Assembly (NCBI GenBank): GCA_032717465.1
Contig: CM064697.1
Coordinates: 8,963,640-9,027,639 of the forward strand
Reading direction: 5' to 3'
Source of the DNA: Coenobita brevimanus
Taxonomy: Eukaryota; Arthropoda; Malacostraca; Decapoda; Coenobitidae
Length of the DNA stretch: 64,000 bases
The position numbers were made by a program, and so were the translations under genes. Shown here in pieces: positions 44,704-55,875 of this stretch; within the stretch, counting starts at the first letter, position 1; each line of letters starts with the position of its first letter. Under the pieces are notes generated by a model. The model had not been told where the DNA came from and did not search any database. It saw only the letters and a list, made by a program, of their open reading frames with translations.

Positions 44704-46517
44704 AATACACTAACGTTTTCTCTTATCGTGCACTGCCAGTCACTACTGTTATGCCATTTTTCATGCACGAATGTGTTCCCCTACCTTCAGTTGTCATGTA
44801 CGAATGTTTTCTACTTTTCACCGTTATGCATTAATGTTTTCTCCCTCGTACATATCAGTGTCACATATTAAACGATATCTACATCTGTCTGTCATTTCTA
44901 GAACGTTAGCTCTTACAGGTCGGTGTCATTTATTAAACATCATCGTCTGCCTTTCGCTGTCATTCGGTGAAGTTTTTTTCCTACGTTTCGCCATCATGCA
45001 TTTAGTGTTAAATCTGAACCAGTCATGCAGTGTACGCTTAAGACAAAAAAATGTGATCGCTAAAGGCATCCTTCAGATATTTTTCGTTGCCACTTAGAGA
45101 TTTTCTTCCTTTATAGATTTTATAGTACTGGGAATACATTGCGTTTTTTAATATCTTCTTGCTGCCATCAAAGGACTTTTATTTAGCTTAGGGGAAGGCT
45201 CTTGTAGAGAGTGAGTTAGAAACAGTCTTCATTTACACTTTCAATACGAAGATGTAAAGGGAAGACGTCTCGCGGTGAAGGGGGTTAATTAGCGAGTAAG
45301 ATTATAGTCATCTCTGGGGAGACGTCTCGTAGCGGGAGTAAAGACGTTATTAACCCGAAAAGATTTAATTCAGCTAAGGGCTATGTTTCTTAGTGAAAGG
45401 GTTCATAAGCGTCAAAAACTTTATATTCCGTTAAGTGGAGGTATCTGGTAGTGAAGGGGTGAATAAAAATCTTAAACACCGCTCCAGGTACTCTGCTACT
45501 CTTTTTACAGATCCGGTGCTTCAGAAACTTGCTTGACACCGGTGGATTTTTTAACCCAGCATATTACCACATAGTTATCGAACCGTTTATAGTATTTTCT
45601 TGTATTCTGCCGTCACACAACTACAGTTTCACGATAGCACGGAAATGGCCGCACCGGCTTTGTCTCACCTGTTTCATCTTCCTTCGGTGACCTAACGGCT
45701 CTAGAAGCAAATATTACCGAACAAATCCCTACCAGTGGACGCGTGTAACTGGCCTTCTGGTTCTTCTTACACTGACTGATATTCATCATGTTTTGCATGA
45801 GCATTTTCGCGTCGTAAAAATGAACAGTGTGCGGTTTAATAGGTCTGTCATGCTGGACCCCAAATTTTGTCTTTGGTACCTGAATTCACTGGCGCAAAAT
45901 TTTATCCATGCATGCATTCGTTAAGCAAAAGAGAAAGAACCAAAAGCATCAAGCTGTCTAAATTTGTGCTTTCCAAAGAAATTATAACAGAACAGAAATT
46001 TTTCATTATATCTTGTTTGAACGTTCCTAGTCGTTTTAGTTGACAGTGGTACAGTTTGTTGTTGGATTTTTTTTAAGTTGCAGAAGTTTTCTTTATTGTT
46101 TTGTTTTCACGCACTTGACAAAGAAAATTGGATACTCGGTATTTATTTGCGTCGCAAGACGCCAGGTATGTGAGAACAACTTGTTCATTATTTTTTTCTT
46201 GCTTAAACCTATTTGATAGATCATCACCATTCCTCGTCTCTCAGCTGGTGCTGCTAGAAATCTTCTTTGGATAATTAGTTATAATCAGATGTTCCTAAAT
46301 ATTTTGCTGTTTTGATCTTCTTATCTACCTCAAAGCTGTAATGAAAATGCCTTTGCGTGAACAGGACGATTAACACCGAACTTTATGCCTCGCAAGAGCA
46401 TACCCCAATATTAGTAAAAACAGTATGCTGTGCACCACCAACTTTCGCTGAATATAATGCAAGCAGAACTTCTGCGGGAACTTAATAAACTGGCGTCTTT
46501 ATTTGGTTTAATCTTGG
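44703..46517. other. Unique sequence with scattered MITE-end motifs
   Basis: Between 45,240 and 45,470 there are several GTGAAGGGGGTTAATT / TTAACCCGAAAAG / GGTAGTGAAGGGGTGAAT motifs resembling the ends of the CGTCTGG family, but copies could not be delimited. GAAGACGTCTCGCGG and GGAGACGTCTCGTAGCGG (45,261 and 45,319) form a short direct repeat. Confidence 0.45.
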
Positions 46518-46640
46518 TGCCGCCAGACGTTTTCTTTCAGCTTTATGGACAGACCCTCCTTTTTAAGCTGAATATAGTCGTTAAAAGAGATATTGAGTAG
46601 ATTAGTAAAAGTTGTCATGGCACTGAAGACGTTAATGCAT
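46518..46640. repeat. CGTCTGG-family pair in head-to-head orientation
   Basis: GCCAGACGTTTTCTTTCAGC (minus-orientation core) is followed within 40 bp by TTTTAAGCTGAATATAGTCG (plus orientation). The same arrangement occurs at 17.8 and 48.35 kb. Confidence 0.6.
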
Positions 46641-46722
46641 AATTAGTGTGATATAAATGTGAATTGTGGTGTATCTTTGGATGTATGGTATGTATTGTAC
46701 TCCGCCCTTTCAAACAGTATAT

Positions 46723-46725
<3 letters not shown>

Positions 46726-46786
<61 letters not shown>

Positions 46787-46790
46787 GAAT

Positions 46791-46824
<34 letters not shown>
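46726..46824. repeat. (AT)n-(AG)n compound microsatellite
   Basis: About 29 TA units, a CCGAATAA spacer and about 16 AG units. Confidence 0.96.
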
Positions 46825-46827
<3 letters not shown>

Positions 46828-47085
46828 GGAGGAAATGGTTTGGAACTGAGGGGGAAAGAAAAATGAAATTGAAAAGTGATTGGAGTCATTAAGGAATAAG
46901 AGAATGAATAACGACTGAAGGGAACAGGGAAGAAGTGAGAGAATGGGAAAATTTGTATTTATACATATATTTGTATATGTTTTGTATTGTGGAACGATGA
47001 ATAATAGGTACTCGATGATGATAGAATTATTTCCTTCTAACATAAGATACAGGTATGTCTGTGTCGGGTACTCATCCTGGTTTAC

Positions 47086-47298
47086 TATACCCTTTTTACT
47101 CTAACCTGGCCTAAAACTGCCATCTCCCTGTCTTCCGTACTGAGGTGTAGCAAGATAATTACACTATGATAACACTAGAATATGGTGCTAGTCATGAAAA
47201 AAGTGCCATGAAAAGGATGTAGAACCCTAGTATTGTCCTATTCTGCCATTGAACTGTGTGAAATAAACTGCAAAAAGACAAAATTCCACGCCAGGTGC
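47086..47298 (+). repeat. Dispersed repeat family D, copy 2
   Basis: CTAACCTGGCCTAAAACTGC, GAGGTGTAGCAAGATAATTA, ACACTAGAATATGGTGCTAG, AAAGGATGTAGAACCCTAGT and GTGAAATAAACTGCAAAAAG. Best match to the inferred family order. Confidence 0.75.
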
Positions 47299-47344
47299 TA
47301 CGGATACTAAGTCAGTTTAATCCTTGCTGGTAATCGGTACAGCA

Positions 47345-47423
47345 ATAACAACAGCAACAACAACAACAACAACAACAACAATAATAATAATAATAGTAAT
47401 AATAATAATAATAATAATAAAAA
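47345..47423. repeat. (CAA)n-(AAT)n compound microsatellite
   Basis: About eleven CAA units then about fourteen AAT units, close after family D copy 2. Confidence 0.95.
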
Positions 47424-47555
47424 TCTGTTTTAAAAATGAAGCTTAAAAGTTTGCCAGCCAGTGGACGCACATAGCTTTCGTTCAACCAGGGGAAAGCTCT
47501 CCATGTAAAGCATTAGTACCAATCTCGACGGAATTAACAGCGGTATTTATAGATT

Positions 47556-47672
47556 TTAACTCTTCAGTCAGAGGGGCATGTGCTAAGCTGAGTAGTATTT
47601 CCTGGTAGTCAGCAGAAAAAAAAAAAAACATTATATAAAGATCTAATGGCCGTAGTGAAGGTGTAAGGCCAT
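47556..47672 (+). mobile_element. CGTCTGG-family MITE, copy with both ends
   Basis: Left TTTAACTCTTCAGTCAGAGG, core GCTAAGCTGAGTAGTATTTC-CTGGTAG, right GGCCGTAGTGAAGGTGTAAG. The ends are mutually inverted (TTAACTCTTCAGT against TTACACCTTCACT). Confidence 0.6.
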
Positions 47673-47998
47673 GAAAAGGCTAAGTATCATTTAATATCCT
47701 CAACACCTTGTCAATCTCGCACTTTTGATCGAGGCTTAGGAATTAAAACGATCGTATGCATTCAGAAGCTGTCGAACGTGTAGGCATATCTCAGAATTAC
47801 CTACCTGACAACACTTCTCAAAGGTATCATGCTACTGGTATTTTTGAGGCAGGTAAAATAGTTATCCTCTCACAGCCCAATATAAAAGTAATGGCGTAGA
47901 GTTGTGTATATGTTTGGGAAGGTTTTAGTGTTCATAGTCTATACGTTTTTTCTTTTATTGTTTTTTGTTTTACGTTGAGTGTATTATTTACAGTTACA
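47673..47998. other. Unique sequence, no gene seen
   Basis: No repeat or coding signal recognised. Confidence 0.5.
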
Positions 47999-48020
47999 GT
48001 TCTTCTTCTTCTTCTTCTTC

Positions 48021-48073
<53 letters not shown>

Positions 48074-48080
48074 TTTATTA
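47999..48080. repeat. (TTC)n-(TTA)n compound microsatellite
   Basis: About seven CTT units then about seventeen TTA units. Confidence 0.95.
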
Positions 48081-48339
48081 TTGTTTTTTGTTATATTATT
48101 ATTAATTTTTTCTACCACCACTTCTAATACTACGACTGCTACAACTTTTGCTGCTACTATTGTTGCATTATTTCAGTTTCAACCATTTTCTTGTATTTTT
48201 TGTCATCCCTGAGTTAATCTTGGGTTGAGGTGTTGTGAAATGCGGCGAGGCGGCCCGTAGATTATACATGTTGGTTTCCGAGGCCGCATTAGTAAATCTC
48301 GTACTTTTTCCTTCTTTAGTACGATAACGTCTTTCATAT

Positions 48340-48428
48340 TTCATTCATGCTATCGTCAGACGTTTTTTTATTGAGTTTGAGAAAGACATCAAATCGCCAG
48401 ATGGTAGCAAGAATAAACTTAATACGTT
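48340..48428. repeat. CGTCTGG-family pair in head-to-head orientation
   Basis: CTATCGTCAGACGTTTTTTT followed by ATTGAGTTTGAG is the reversed core. CATCAAATCGCCAGATGGTA followed by GCAAGAATAAACTT is the forward core with the downstream GAATAAACT block. Confidence 0.6.
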
Positions 48429-48794
48429 TTTGTAATGAAGAGGTTATATCGTTATCATCATCATCTTCGTCATCCTCATCCTCACTTTCGCACCTTTACA
48501 AATGGGTCGGTTCATCAAATCATGAGCATTATCATCGTCACCATCATCCTCACTCATTTTGCCGTTGTTGTAAGTGATATCATCTTGTCCCTATGGTCCT
48601 CCCTTTGTTTTCCACTGTTAATAATGATCTGGGAATTATTTTTAAAAACCCGTTCCATATTTCCATCGCAATCTAACTGTTTGATAAATGTATTTAGCTG
48701 AGGAAGGCACTCCGATACAGAGGTACGAAAGATACACGTACATATTATCGCACATGTACAGATACAAGTACACTTACACAAATACACACACTCA

Positions 48795-49000
48795 TTGACA
48801 TCCACATGCTCTACTGTATGTACGTTTTTGTCTACCTACCAGCCTGTCTGTCCTTCTACATACATACATACATACATACATACCTCCGCATTTCGCAAAG
48901 ATGCACATGCGTACATAGAAATACGCACACATACATACATACCGTACCTGCATACATACATACATACACCTACACCCACACATCAGTTTCTTCTCATCAG
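48795..49000. repeat. (CATA)n and related CA/TA-rich repeats
   Basis: Six CATA units at 48,858-48,882, further CATACATA runs near 48,928 and 48,952-48,967. Produces spurious HTYIHTYI frames. Confidence 0.85.
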
Positions 49001-49067
49001 CCAGCCTGTGGTCCACATAGGCCCTTACCAACTCACTTCATTTACACTAACCTTACTGCTCCCCCCC

Positions 49068-49093
49068 TCCTCTCTCTCTCTCTCTCTCTCTCT
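49068..49093. repeat. (TC)n microsatellite
   Basis: About 13 TC units. Confidence 0.9.
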
Positions 49094-49140
49094 TGGTAGT
49101 ATGTATGGTTTCCATTTTGGCTCAACCTTCATCCTTGGTT

Positions 49141-49238
49141 ATCATCATCATCATCTTCATCAGTTCCATAGTTCTCATTATCATCATCATCATCGTCGTG
49201 TTCGTGGTCGTTTTGGTCCTCGTCGTGGTCGTCGTCCA
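49141..49238. repeat. (CAT)n and (CGT)n triplet-rich segment
   Basis: CATCATCATCATCTTCATCA and CATCATCATCATCGTCGTG, then GTCGTGGTCGTCGTCC. Confidence 0.85.
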
Positions 49239-49439
49239 ATAAAGAGTCCCACTGATATAAATGTGGCGATAGGAACTAGAAAGAGAAAAGGTATACTGAA
49301 AAAATAAAAGTAACAGAACTATCAGCAAAGTTCCTCGGAAAATTTGCCCATTATTTATTCATTTACCATTCAGGTGTTCCACAGTTTCTTGCTCCTCTGA
49401 ACCAGTATTGTTGAGAGCGAGTTATATTTTGTGAGTGCC

Positions 49440-50640
49440 CTTTGCCTCATCTTTAGTTATTATCTTAGATCCTTAGTTATTTCCTTTCGCTAGTCCCTGT
49501 TCTTCCTCCATTATTTTCTATTCCCTTTGCAACTAACTTTTGTGTATCTGCCACATATTCTTCTTTCCTCTTCAGTTCTTTTAGTGCTTATTTCTTTTCT
49601 GTCTTAAAGCTTTCCCATTTTTTTTCTTTATTTCTGACCCTTTTCTCGGTCTTTCTTCCCCTTCTGTTGGTCTTCCTGTTTTGTTTTCATTATCTCTACC
49701 TCTAGATCTCACTGTCAATCGCCATTTTTTTCTTTTGAGTCTTCTCCTTAACCTTTATCTTCTTCATTTTTCATTAATTAAAATCTCCTTCATAGTACCG
49801 TTTCCTTTATTCTGTGTCCCTCAGTTTGCCCCCGATCTTTGTCTTTAAATCTTTTTTCCACATCTTTTTTTTATTCTTTTCTTTACCATCTGGTCTATTT
49901 ATCCTGTTGTTCAGTTTTCCAATCTCTGTTCCTCCTGTCCCTTCGTTACTATCTCTTGTTCATTCCATCCCCAGTTTTTCAGTATTCTTTCTTTCCGCTC
50001 TTTTTCAAGTTTCCTACCCTTTTCTTCGTTCTGTCCCTTTTTCCTACCCAGTTTTTTTCTTTATCATTTTACCTACTCCATTCTGTCTCTGATTTTCACT
50101 ATGCTCATTCTAGTTCCCTTTTTCTTTCCTTTCTCTTTTCTATAACCTGTTATTACCCTCTTTTAATCTCTGTTGTCCTGTCATTGTTCTGTTAGCATTT
50201 ATTTGTTTTAATCCAGTTTGCTTTTTCTCCCTGTGCTATAACTAACCACCCTTTTTTTTTTCGTTTTATTTATATTTCTTCTCATCACTTTTTTTTCGCC
50301 CCTACTTTACTGTCATGTGTACTGCTTTCTTCCTACCTCTTTTTTATTTTTTAACATTCCGTTTTTCATCTCAGTTTTATTTCTCTTCTAACTCGTATTT
50401 CATCAGCGACATCTCATTGCTTCCCCCCTTCACTATCTTCTTGCTTTAATTTTTTCCTATTTTTCTTCCTTTTCTGAATTCTCCATCCTACTCATCATTT
50501 ATACCGACTTGACTTTTCCTTCATTTCTTCTTTCCTTCCCGTGTTCTCTCGGGCCCATCCCATTATTTCGTTATCCAGTCCACTGTCCTCCTTCTTCCAT
50601 GCCCCACCCGTAAATTTTTCTTCCCAGTCAGTCTTATCTT
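49440..50640. repeat. Polypyrimidine domain, 1.2 kb
   Basis: T/C-dominated plus strand (TTCCTTTTCT, CTTTCTTTCC). Frames of 92 and 118 codons are compositional. Confidence 0.8.
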
Positions 50641-50641
50641 T

Positions 50642-50643
<2 letters not shown>

Positions 50644-50690
<47 letters not shown>
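50644..50690. repeat. (GA)n microsatellite
   Basis: About 23 GA units, marking a switch from a pyrimidine-rich to a purine-rich plus strand. Confidence 0.96.
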
Positions 50691-50693
<3 letters not shown>

Positions 50694-50837
50694 GTGAACT
50701 AGCAGGGATGTGAATGTTATGGGAAGAGGAGAGAGAGTCAGGAAATGCTTTAGGTGAAAGTGGAGAGAAGAGAAACAGCTACTTGAAAGGGAGAAAGGCT
50801 TTAGGTGGTGAAGTACACAATAGAGATGGAAAACAGG

Positions 50838-51032
50838 TATACTCTTTTCACTTGAACGTGGCCTAAAATTGCCAGCTTTCCATCTTCAGTGCAAAGTTGT
50901 AATAACAGATTAACACTAGAACTTGACACTAGTCACGAAGAAGTGATAACGAAAAGGGTATAGACCTAAATATTGTCTTCTGTTACTGAGAAAAGCGAAG
51001 GTATCTTTAAAAAGACGAAAATCTGGTACAAA
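50838..51032 (+). repeat. Dispersed repeat family D, copy 3
   Basis: ACTTGAACGTGGCCTAAAAT, CAAAGTTGTAATAACAGATT, ACACTAGAACTTGACACTAG, AAAGGGTATAGACCTAAATA and AAAAAGACGAAAATCTGG. More diverged at its right end. Confidence 0.7.
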
Positions 51033-51039
51033 AGCTGAA

Positions 51040-52226
51040 AAGAAAACTATACTTGGAGGAACGAAACGGTGGGGGGTGTACAGGGGTGTAAAAAATGATG
51101 TAGAGCAGCTGCAGGTGGCGAGAAATGGTGGTGGTGAAGGGGGTGGAGGTAGGGTGACGGAAAGCAGGTGGGTGGAGGAGAGACATGCTGGAGGTGAAGA
51201 GGGGGACAAGTAGGTGAAGAGGGAGAAGTAGGGAGATTGAGAGCAAGAAGGCGAAGGAAATAAACTGGAGGTAGTAGAGTGAACTAGTGCGGGTAGAAGG
51301 AGAATGAACTGAAATTCGAGCAGCTTAAAGTTTCTTATACGAAAGATATGCCTAATGCAGTATAAATTTGTTCAGTGTTAACAAGGATAACATTTGGTGA
51401 ACACGTATTCATAGTGAAGGGATCAGTCTTAGGCAGGAATTAGGCAATGGGAAGAAAATATTTGGACGGAAAGCAGATCAGGTGAAGTACATGTGGAGTT
51501 TAAAGAAGAAAGAGCAAGGAAGTGAGAGAGCAGGTGCTGGAGTGAGAGTAGCAAGGTGCGCGAGAGTGGGTAGAGGACGCAGAGATGGAGCTACCCGATA
51601 AAAGGGAAGGTCCCAGTTGAAAACCCACGCCGATAAATTCCCTTCAACGGGCGGTGTTGTTGTGAGCAGGCTGTGGCGGTGGTCTGAGGAGGTGGGTTCG
51701 CATGGGGAGGGAAGGAGGGGAGCTAGAATGGGGGATAGGGGAGACATGGGTGTGAGAGGTGGGGGGGTGGGGAAGAGCTAGAATGAAAGGCCAAGGGAAG
51801 TATAAGTGTGGGAGGAAGAAGGTGGGGAGGAGTTAAAAGGTGAGGGTGGGGGAGAAAGGGGTAGGTAAGGAGGAGGTAGAATGGGGATGGGGGTCAGGGA
51901 TAGGGGGAGGGATGGAAGGAGGGGAACTGGAATGTTGATTCGTCTTCTTGGCCTGAACATTCATGTTTGAAATAGATTGGAGGGACGGGATAGGGTTAAA
52001 GGGGAGTAGGAGGCAGGTGGGTGGACTTTAGAAAGGGTTGAAGCGGTGAGATGGAGGGGGAGAGAGACTAGAGGAGTGGACGGCAAAGGAACTGATCCGT
52101 CTCCTTGGACTGTACACTTTGGTAGAAAGGGATAAGGGGAAGAAAGACCGAGGGTAAAGATAAGGCTAAAAGGAATGGAGATGCAGTAGGTGGGTGGTTT
52201 GGTGGATTTTAGCAGGGTCGGAAGTG

Positions 52227-52266
<40 letters not shown>
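51040..52266. repeat. Polypurine domain, 1.2 kb
   Basis: G/A-dominated plus strand with GGTGGGGGGGTGGGG and GGGGGAGGGATGG runs. It includes a (GA)n tract at 52,233-52,266. Minus-strand frames of 79-97 codons are compositional. Confidence 0.8.
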
Positions 52267-52274
<8 letters not shown>

Positions 52275-52700
52275 AGTTTTATCATTTGAAATAGAAATGT
52301 TTCTAAACGTCCATAACAAATTTTTGATAATAGTTACTCTGTGCATAATGTTAGACCATATTTCTTGCAACAAGCGCAACAAGAAAGAGGACTGACAAAG
52401 AAAACGAAACATTACTGGGGATAATTTTTCAGAATAAAGATTACTGGAGATACTCTTCAGAAGACAACAACCTTCTTGATGCATGGTACGAATATATTGA
52501 GTCGAGGCAACTTAGTGGTGGTACAGACTGTTGTTGAAAACCAAACCTGATAAATTCATAAAAAGACCTCTTTCCTCTTACGATACGCATCATGTGAAGC
52601 GTCTGTTCTGTATACTGAAACCTAAGCGTTACTTGAAGAATTGTTGAATCAGTAACTCTCTGTACCTTTATGTTTTGAATGTAGACAGACACCAAGTGGA
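52267..52700. other. Unique sequence, no gene identified
   Basis: Minus-strand frames of 84 and 91 codons have no recognised domain. Confidence 0.45.
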
Positions 52701-52704
52701 GCTG

Positions 52705-52870
52705 TTTAAGGCACAGGAAGGGCTAAACTGAATTCTTCCTTAATGCTGATCACATCTTTTTATGAATTTTACAGTTTTTATTTATCAGTCACGTCGTTTT
52801 ATTAATTCTACAGATTTGATCATTTCACAGAAAGAGGTAAACTACATTCTGCCCTGTCGCTGATCACATC
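52705..52870 (-). repeat. About 65-bp direct duplication
   Basis: GCTGATCACATC with matching flanks (CACAGGAAGGGCTAAACTGA / CACAGAAAGAGGTAAACTAC) is present at about 52,712-52,770 and 52,826-52,875. Read on the minus strand, both copies give KDVIS..EE/AE..SL, so the duplicated piece comprises the tail of the cysteine-rich frame. Confidence 0.6.
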
Positions 52871-53029
52871 CTTACGCGTTATTGAACAGTAGGCTAATTT
52901 CTTGATGCAATCATTAAAAAAATCGCAATCGCATTCCTTACAGTGTTTCTCTTCGCAGCACGCCGTTGTTATTCTGCTCAGGCAAAAGTCTAACCTCTTG
53001 CATGAACATTGGTGCATAGAAACCCACAA
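52820..53029 (-). CDS. Hypothetical very cysteine-rich open frame, possible exon
   Basis: The frame encodes about 69 residues, of which 11 are cysteine within a 52-residue stretch. Spacing is C-1-C-5-C-7-CC-4-C-2-C-1-C-5-C-6-C-12-C. The segment HCKECDCDFFNDCIKK loosely recalls somatomedin-B-like repeats (C.CD...N/D C), but one expected cysteine pair is missing, so I do not assign the family. The first codon is TTG, so it is not a normal start. A TTGTAG three codons upstream could be a splice acceptor, though its pyrimidine tract is poor. The tail is duplicated about 115 bp away. It may be an exon, a decayed exon or chance. Confidence 0.2.
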   Translation of the reverse strand: MWVSMHQCSCKRLDFCLSRITTACCEEKHCKECDCDFFNDCIKKLAYCSITRKDVISDRAECSLPLSVK

Positions 53030-53074
53030 CAGTAACTACAAGATCACCGTTATAGATGAATAGCTTTTGGTCAT

Positions 53075-53347
53075 GTGGTTACCATAAGTAGTCTGGGGTT
53101 TGAACTGACTCACCACATGTCCCACGCACACTGCACTACCTCAGAGACCAGGAAAATAGATGTTGCTGTTTGCCATCTAAGTAACTACGATTACTCTGTT
53201 GAAGTACAAAAAAAATTTAAGGAAATGATAAGGTTGTCTCAAACACACTGCACCACCTCAGATAGACCTACCATGAAAAAGATGTTGCTGTGTGCCATCT
53301 ACGATTACATTGGTGGGGAAATTCAGAAAAAGTTGATGGAAAGTTAA
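53075..53347 (+). CDS. Hypothetical open frame containing a 39-codon tandem duplication
   Basis: 90 codons from ATG to TAA. Two segments repeat in frame at an offset of 117 bp: HCTTSETRKIDVAVCHLSNY and HCTTSDRPTMKKMLLCAIYD, each followed by EVQKKFKEM or EIQKKLMES. The duplication length is exactly 39 codons and both copies keep the frame despite nucleotide differences, which is mildly suggestive of coding constraint. No known domain. Adjacent to the cysteine-rich frame on the other strand. Confidence 0.2.
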   Translation: MVTISSLGFELTHHMSHAHCTTSETRKIDVAVCHLSNYDYSVEVQKKFKEMIRLSQTHCTTSDRPTMKKMLLCAIYDYIGGEIQKKLMES

Positions 53348-53930
53348 GGTTGGAAGCAAAAATGAGTTGCTGTGTCTAGAGGCGCCATTACTGAATAAGG
53401 ATATGAAATGTCTTCGAATCTGTTGAAGTGCCCTTCACATGATGCGATATTTGGCAGTAAAGTACTGAAGATACAAAGAAGTTATTACAGTCTTGTTTCG
53501 AGTTTGCCTTCCTAATATGTTAGTAGCCATTGCTAACTGCATACCTACCACTAGAACTTGAAACTAGACAGAAATAGAAATAGGATATTGGTGAGGTGAC
53601 GCACGTTATCGTGTTCTCTGAATATAACAACCCGATAATAAGATGAAATCCGAAAAAATCGTGTCAGTCGTTACTTAATATTGAAACTTCATTCCAAAAA
53701 GGCTGAGAAATTCTACTTTCTTTAATTTTCGATTGTTTTAGCATTTTACACTCGCCTTTATGCGATTTATGCCCCCAAATTACATTTACTTTTTAGACTC
53801 TGACGTAAGTTCATTACAGTGTATTACAGTGTTGCTAATTGAACGACCCCGCCTACCCGGCACCCAACAAGAGGAAGCGAGGCAATAAACTGTCCTTACC
53901 AACACCTTCCCTACTCTCACCAGACCACCG

Positions 53931-53931
<1 letters not shown>
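53348..53931. other. Unique sequence, no gene seen
   Basis: ACTAGAACTTGAAACTAGAC at about 53,552 resembles a fragment of repeat family D. Otherwise nothing recognised. Confidence 0.45.

Positions 53932-53993
<62 letters not shown>
53932..53993. repeat. (TG)n microsatellite
   Basis: About 30 TG units. Confidence 0.96.
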
Positions 53994-53994
<1 letters not shown>

Positions 53995-54230
53995 TACGTT
54001 GCACAGGCTGCCATAAACCTAACACTAAGCTGTTAATCCCACGACCAGAGAAGGAAGAAAAAAATAAGAACACTGGTGGAACAGGACATGTACCTCATAT
54101 GCACGGAATTCTTGTTCACCTTCACGACTGACTGAGAACATTGTAAATTGCTTCAGAAATTGTCCTAGTTACCTATAGCCGAGAGTTTCTTTGGACGTTG
54201 AACTGTGGTCTCCGGCTTGTGTTTTGAGTT
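53994..54230. other. Unique sequence, no gene seen
   Basis: No repeat or coding signal recognised. Confidence 0.5.
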
Positions 54231-54234
54231 AAAG

Positions 54235-54760
54235 TGGGAATGGGGTGGATATTTGGGCGCGAGGGTCGGCAGTGGGGCCGGACAGGCGGACAGAACAGGA
54301 CGGAGCGGGACGGTTGGGTTGGGCTAGCATGGGGCTGTGTGGATGAAGCGGAGAGTCTTCCAGGCAGAATGAAAGAGAAGATAATGTAAGGATGTGCGGT
54401 TATTGATAAGGTTATGGAGAGATCTTCCGGAACATGGAGAAGAGTTGAGCATGAGGATGGTGAAAGACCCAGGGATGGAAGGTGATGGGGGTGGTGTAGC
54501 GAGGGTCCAAGGAAGAGCTGCGGTCTAGGGGAGTTTGCAAGAGCGCTCTGTGGCCGCCTTCTTTAGCGACGTGCTGGCTTCGGGTGCTGTAAAACTGACC
54601 CACACATCCTGTGCAAAAAAGGAGAAAAGTTGAACAAGGGGCGACGTCTCTATCAAATGGCCGCCAAGGTCTGTCTCACGTCTGACAGCCTTTCAAAAGA
54701 AGTGACGTGCTTATTATGTATTTACTCAAGATTGTTTCGAAAATACAAAGGAATGTTTGT
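54235..54760 (+). promoter_or_regulatory. GC-rich island followed by a possible start exon
   Basis: GGGCGCGAGGGTCGGCAGTG and GGACGGAGCGGGACGG form a G-rich, CpG-containing patch. About 350 bp downstream, ATG at 54,657 (AAATGGCCGCC, G at +4) opens a frame MAAKVCLTSDSLSKEVTCLL that runs until the AT microsatellite at 54,763. No strong splice donor was found inside the frame and no domain recognised, so this is a weak candidate first exon. Confidence 0.2.
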
Positions 54761-54762
54761 CC

Positions 54763-54763
54763 A

Positions 54764-54823
<60 letters not shown>
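54763..54823. repeat. (AT)n microsatellite
   Basis: About 29 TA units. Confidence 0.96.
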
Positions 54824-54824
<1 letters not shown>

Positions 54825-55800
54825 GTGTTTATCAGGTGTTGCAGATAATTTCTTAGGCTTCAGCAGTGAAGACTTATGGTTTTTCCATCTGCATGCCTTC
54901 CCCACTTTATGGTTTCTGCCCATAACGATTATCAGTGAAAAATGGGAAGATATAGGTAGAGTGGTATATAGGTAAAGAATTTTTTCTTGTTCTTTAGATA
55001 TGGAACTTAAGTGTCATGAGAGGCTTAGTAGCACCTCTCCCCCAGAGATTCATTTTGCCCAGAGAACCATACATTTTCTGGTTGGTCACTTGTATCGTTT
55101 TCGTACTGACTCAGCGTCAGTAACGTACAGTGGGATGATGAGATGTAATATGCAGAATTACCCGTCATACTGCAGAATAAGATTTATGGGATATCGAACT
55201 CTCCACAGACCCTTTTAATTCGACCTTTAGTTCGATAAGTGAATCTCCATCATTCGTTTATGTCTATATGATGTAGACCGCCAAGTTACCTTAAAATCAC
55301 AGGCATTGGTAAAGCAGAAAATTTTCTTCGCTGATGCTTTTTGTGCATGATGTCAAACGTCATCCTGGCCAACGACAGACGGTTTTGTTCAGTGTAGGAG
55401 AGACTTCTCAAAATAAAAGTAGTTACAACAGGGAAAGATGTCGAATACAATGAATTCGGCTGGTACTCGGTACAGGAGAATTTTAGTAGAAAAAAATGGC
55501 TACAACTGTACATTGAGGGATTGGATCTCAGTTTTTTTTAATGAGCTTTAGAATACAGCACTAGCGACTAATGCAAGTTATGCCAAAACTGGTACGGGCT
55601 GAGTGTCACCTGATAAAACATTTACGTATGAGTATAGTGAAAGCAACTCAGAATATCTTTAGAGGCTGTTGATATAACGAATGATTATTGAAAAGTACCA
55701 GACATTAAGCCTGGTGATCTGAATATATCATACATTATACAAAAGATTTTCCATATTAAAAGGAAGTGCTCTGCCGTGAACACCATTTGTTCAGCAGTTG
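54824..55800. other. Unique AT-rich sequence, no gene seen
   Basis: Short frames up to 75 codons, no domain. Confidence 0.5.
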
Positions 55801-55875
55801 TTAACCCTCTCACCGCTTGTGAATAATATAATCATCTGGTGATAAAAAGAATAAACTAATAACTAGAGGCAACAT
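55801..55875 (+). repeat. CGTCTGG-family MITE, degraded copy
   Basis: Starts TTAACCCTCTCACCGCTTGT, core GAATAATATAATCATCTGGT, then AAAAGAATAAACTAATAACT. Same order as the family, right end lost. Confidence 0.65.

Noticed and set aside
53540..53580. Further copy of repeat family D
   Set aside because: Only about 20 bp (ACTAGAACTTGAAACTAGAC) align; too short to call.
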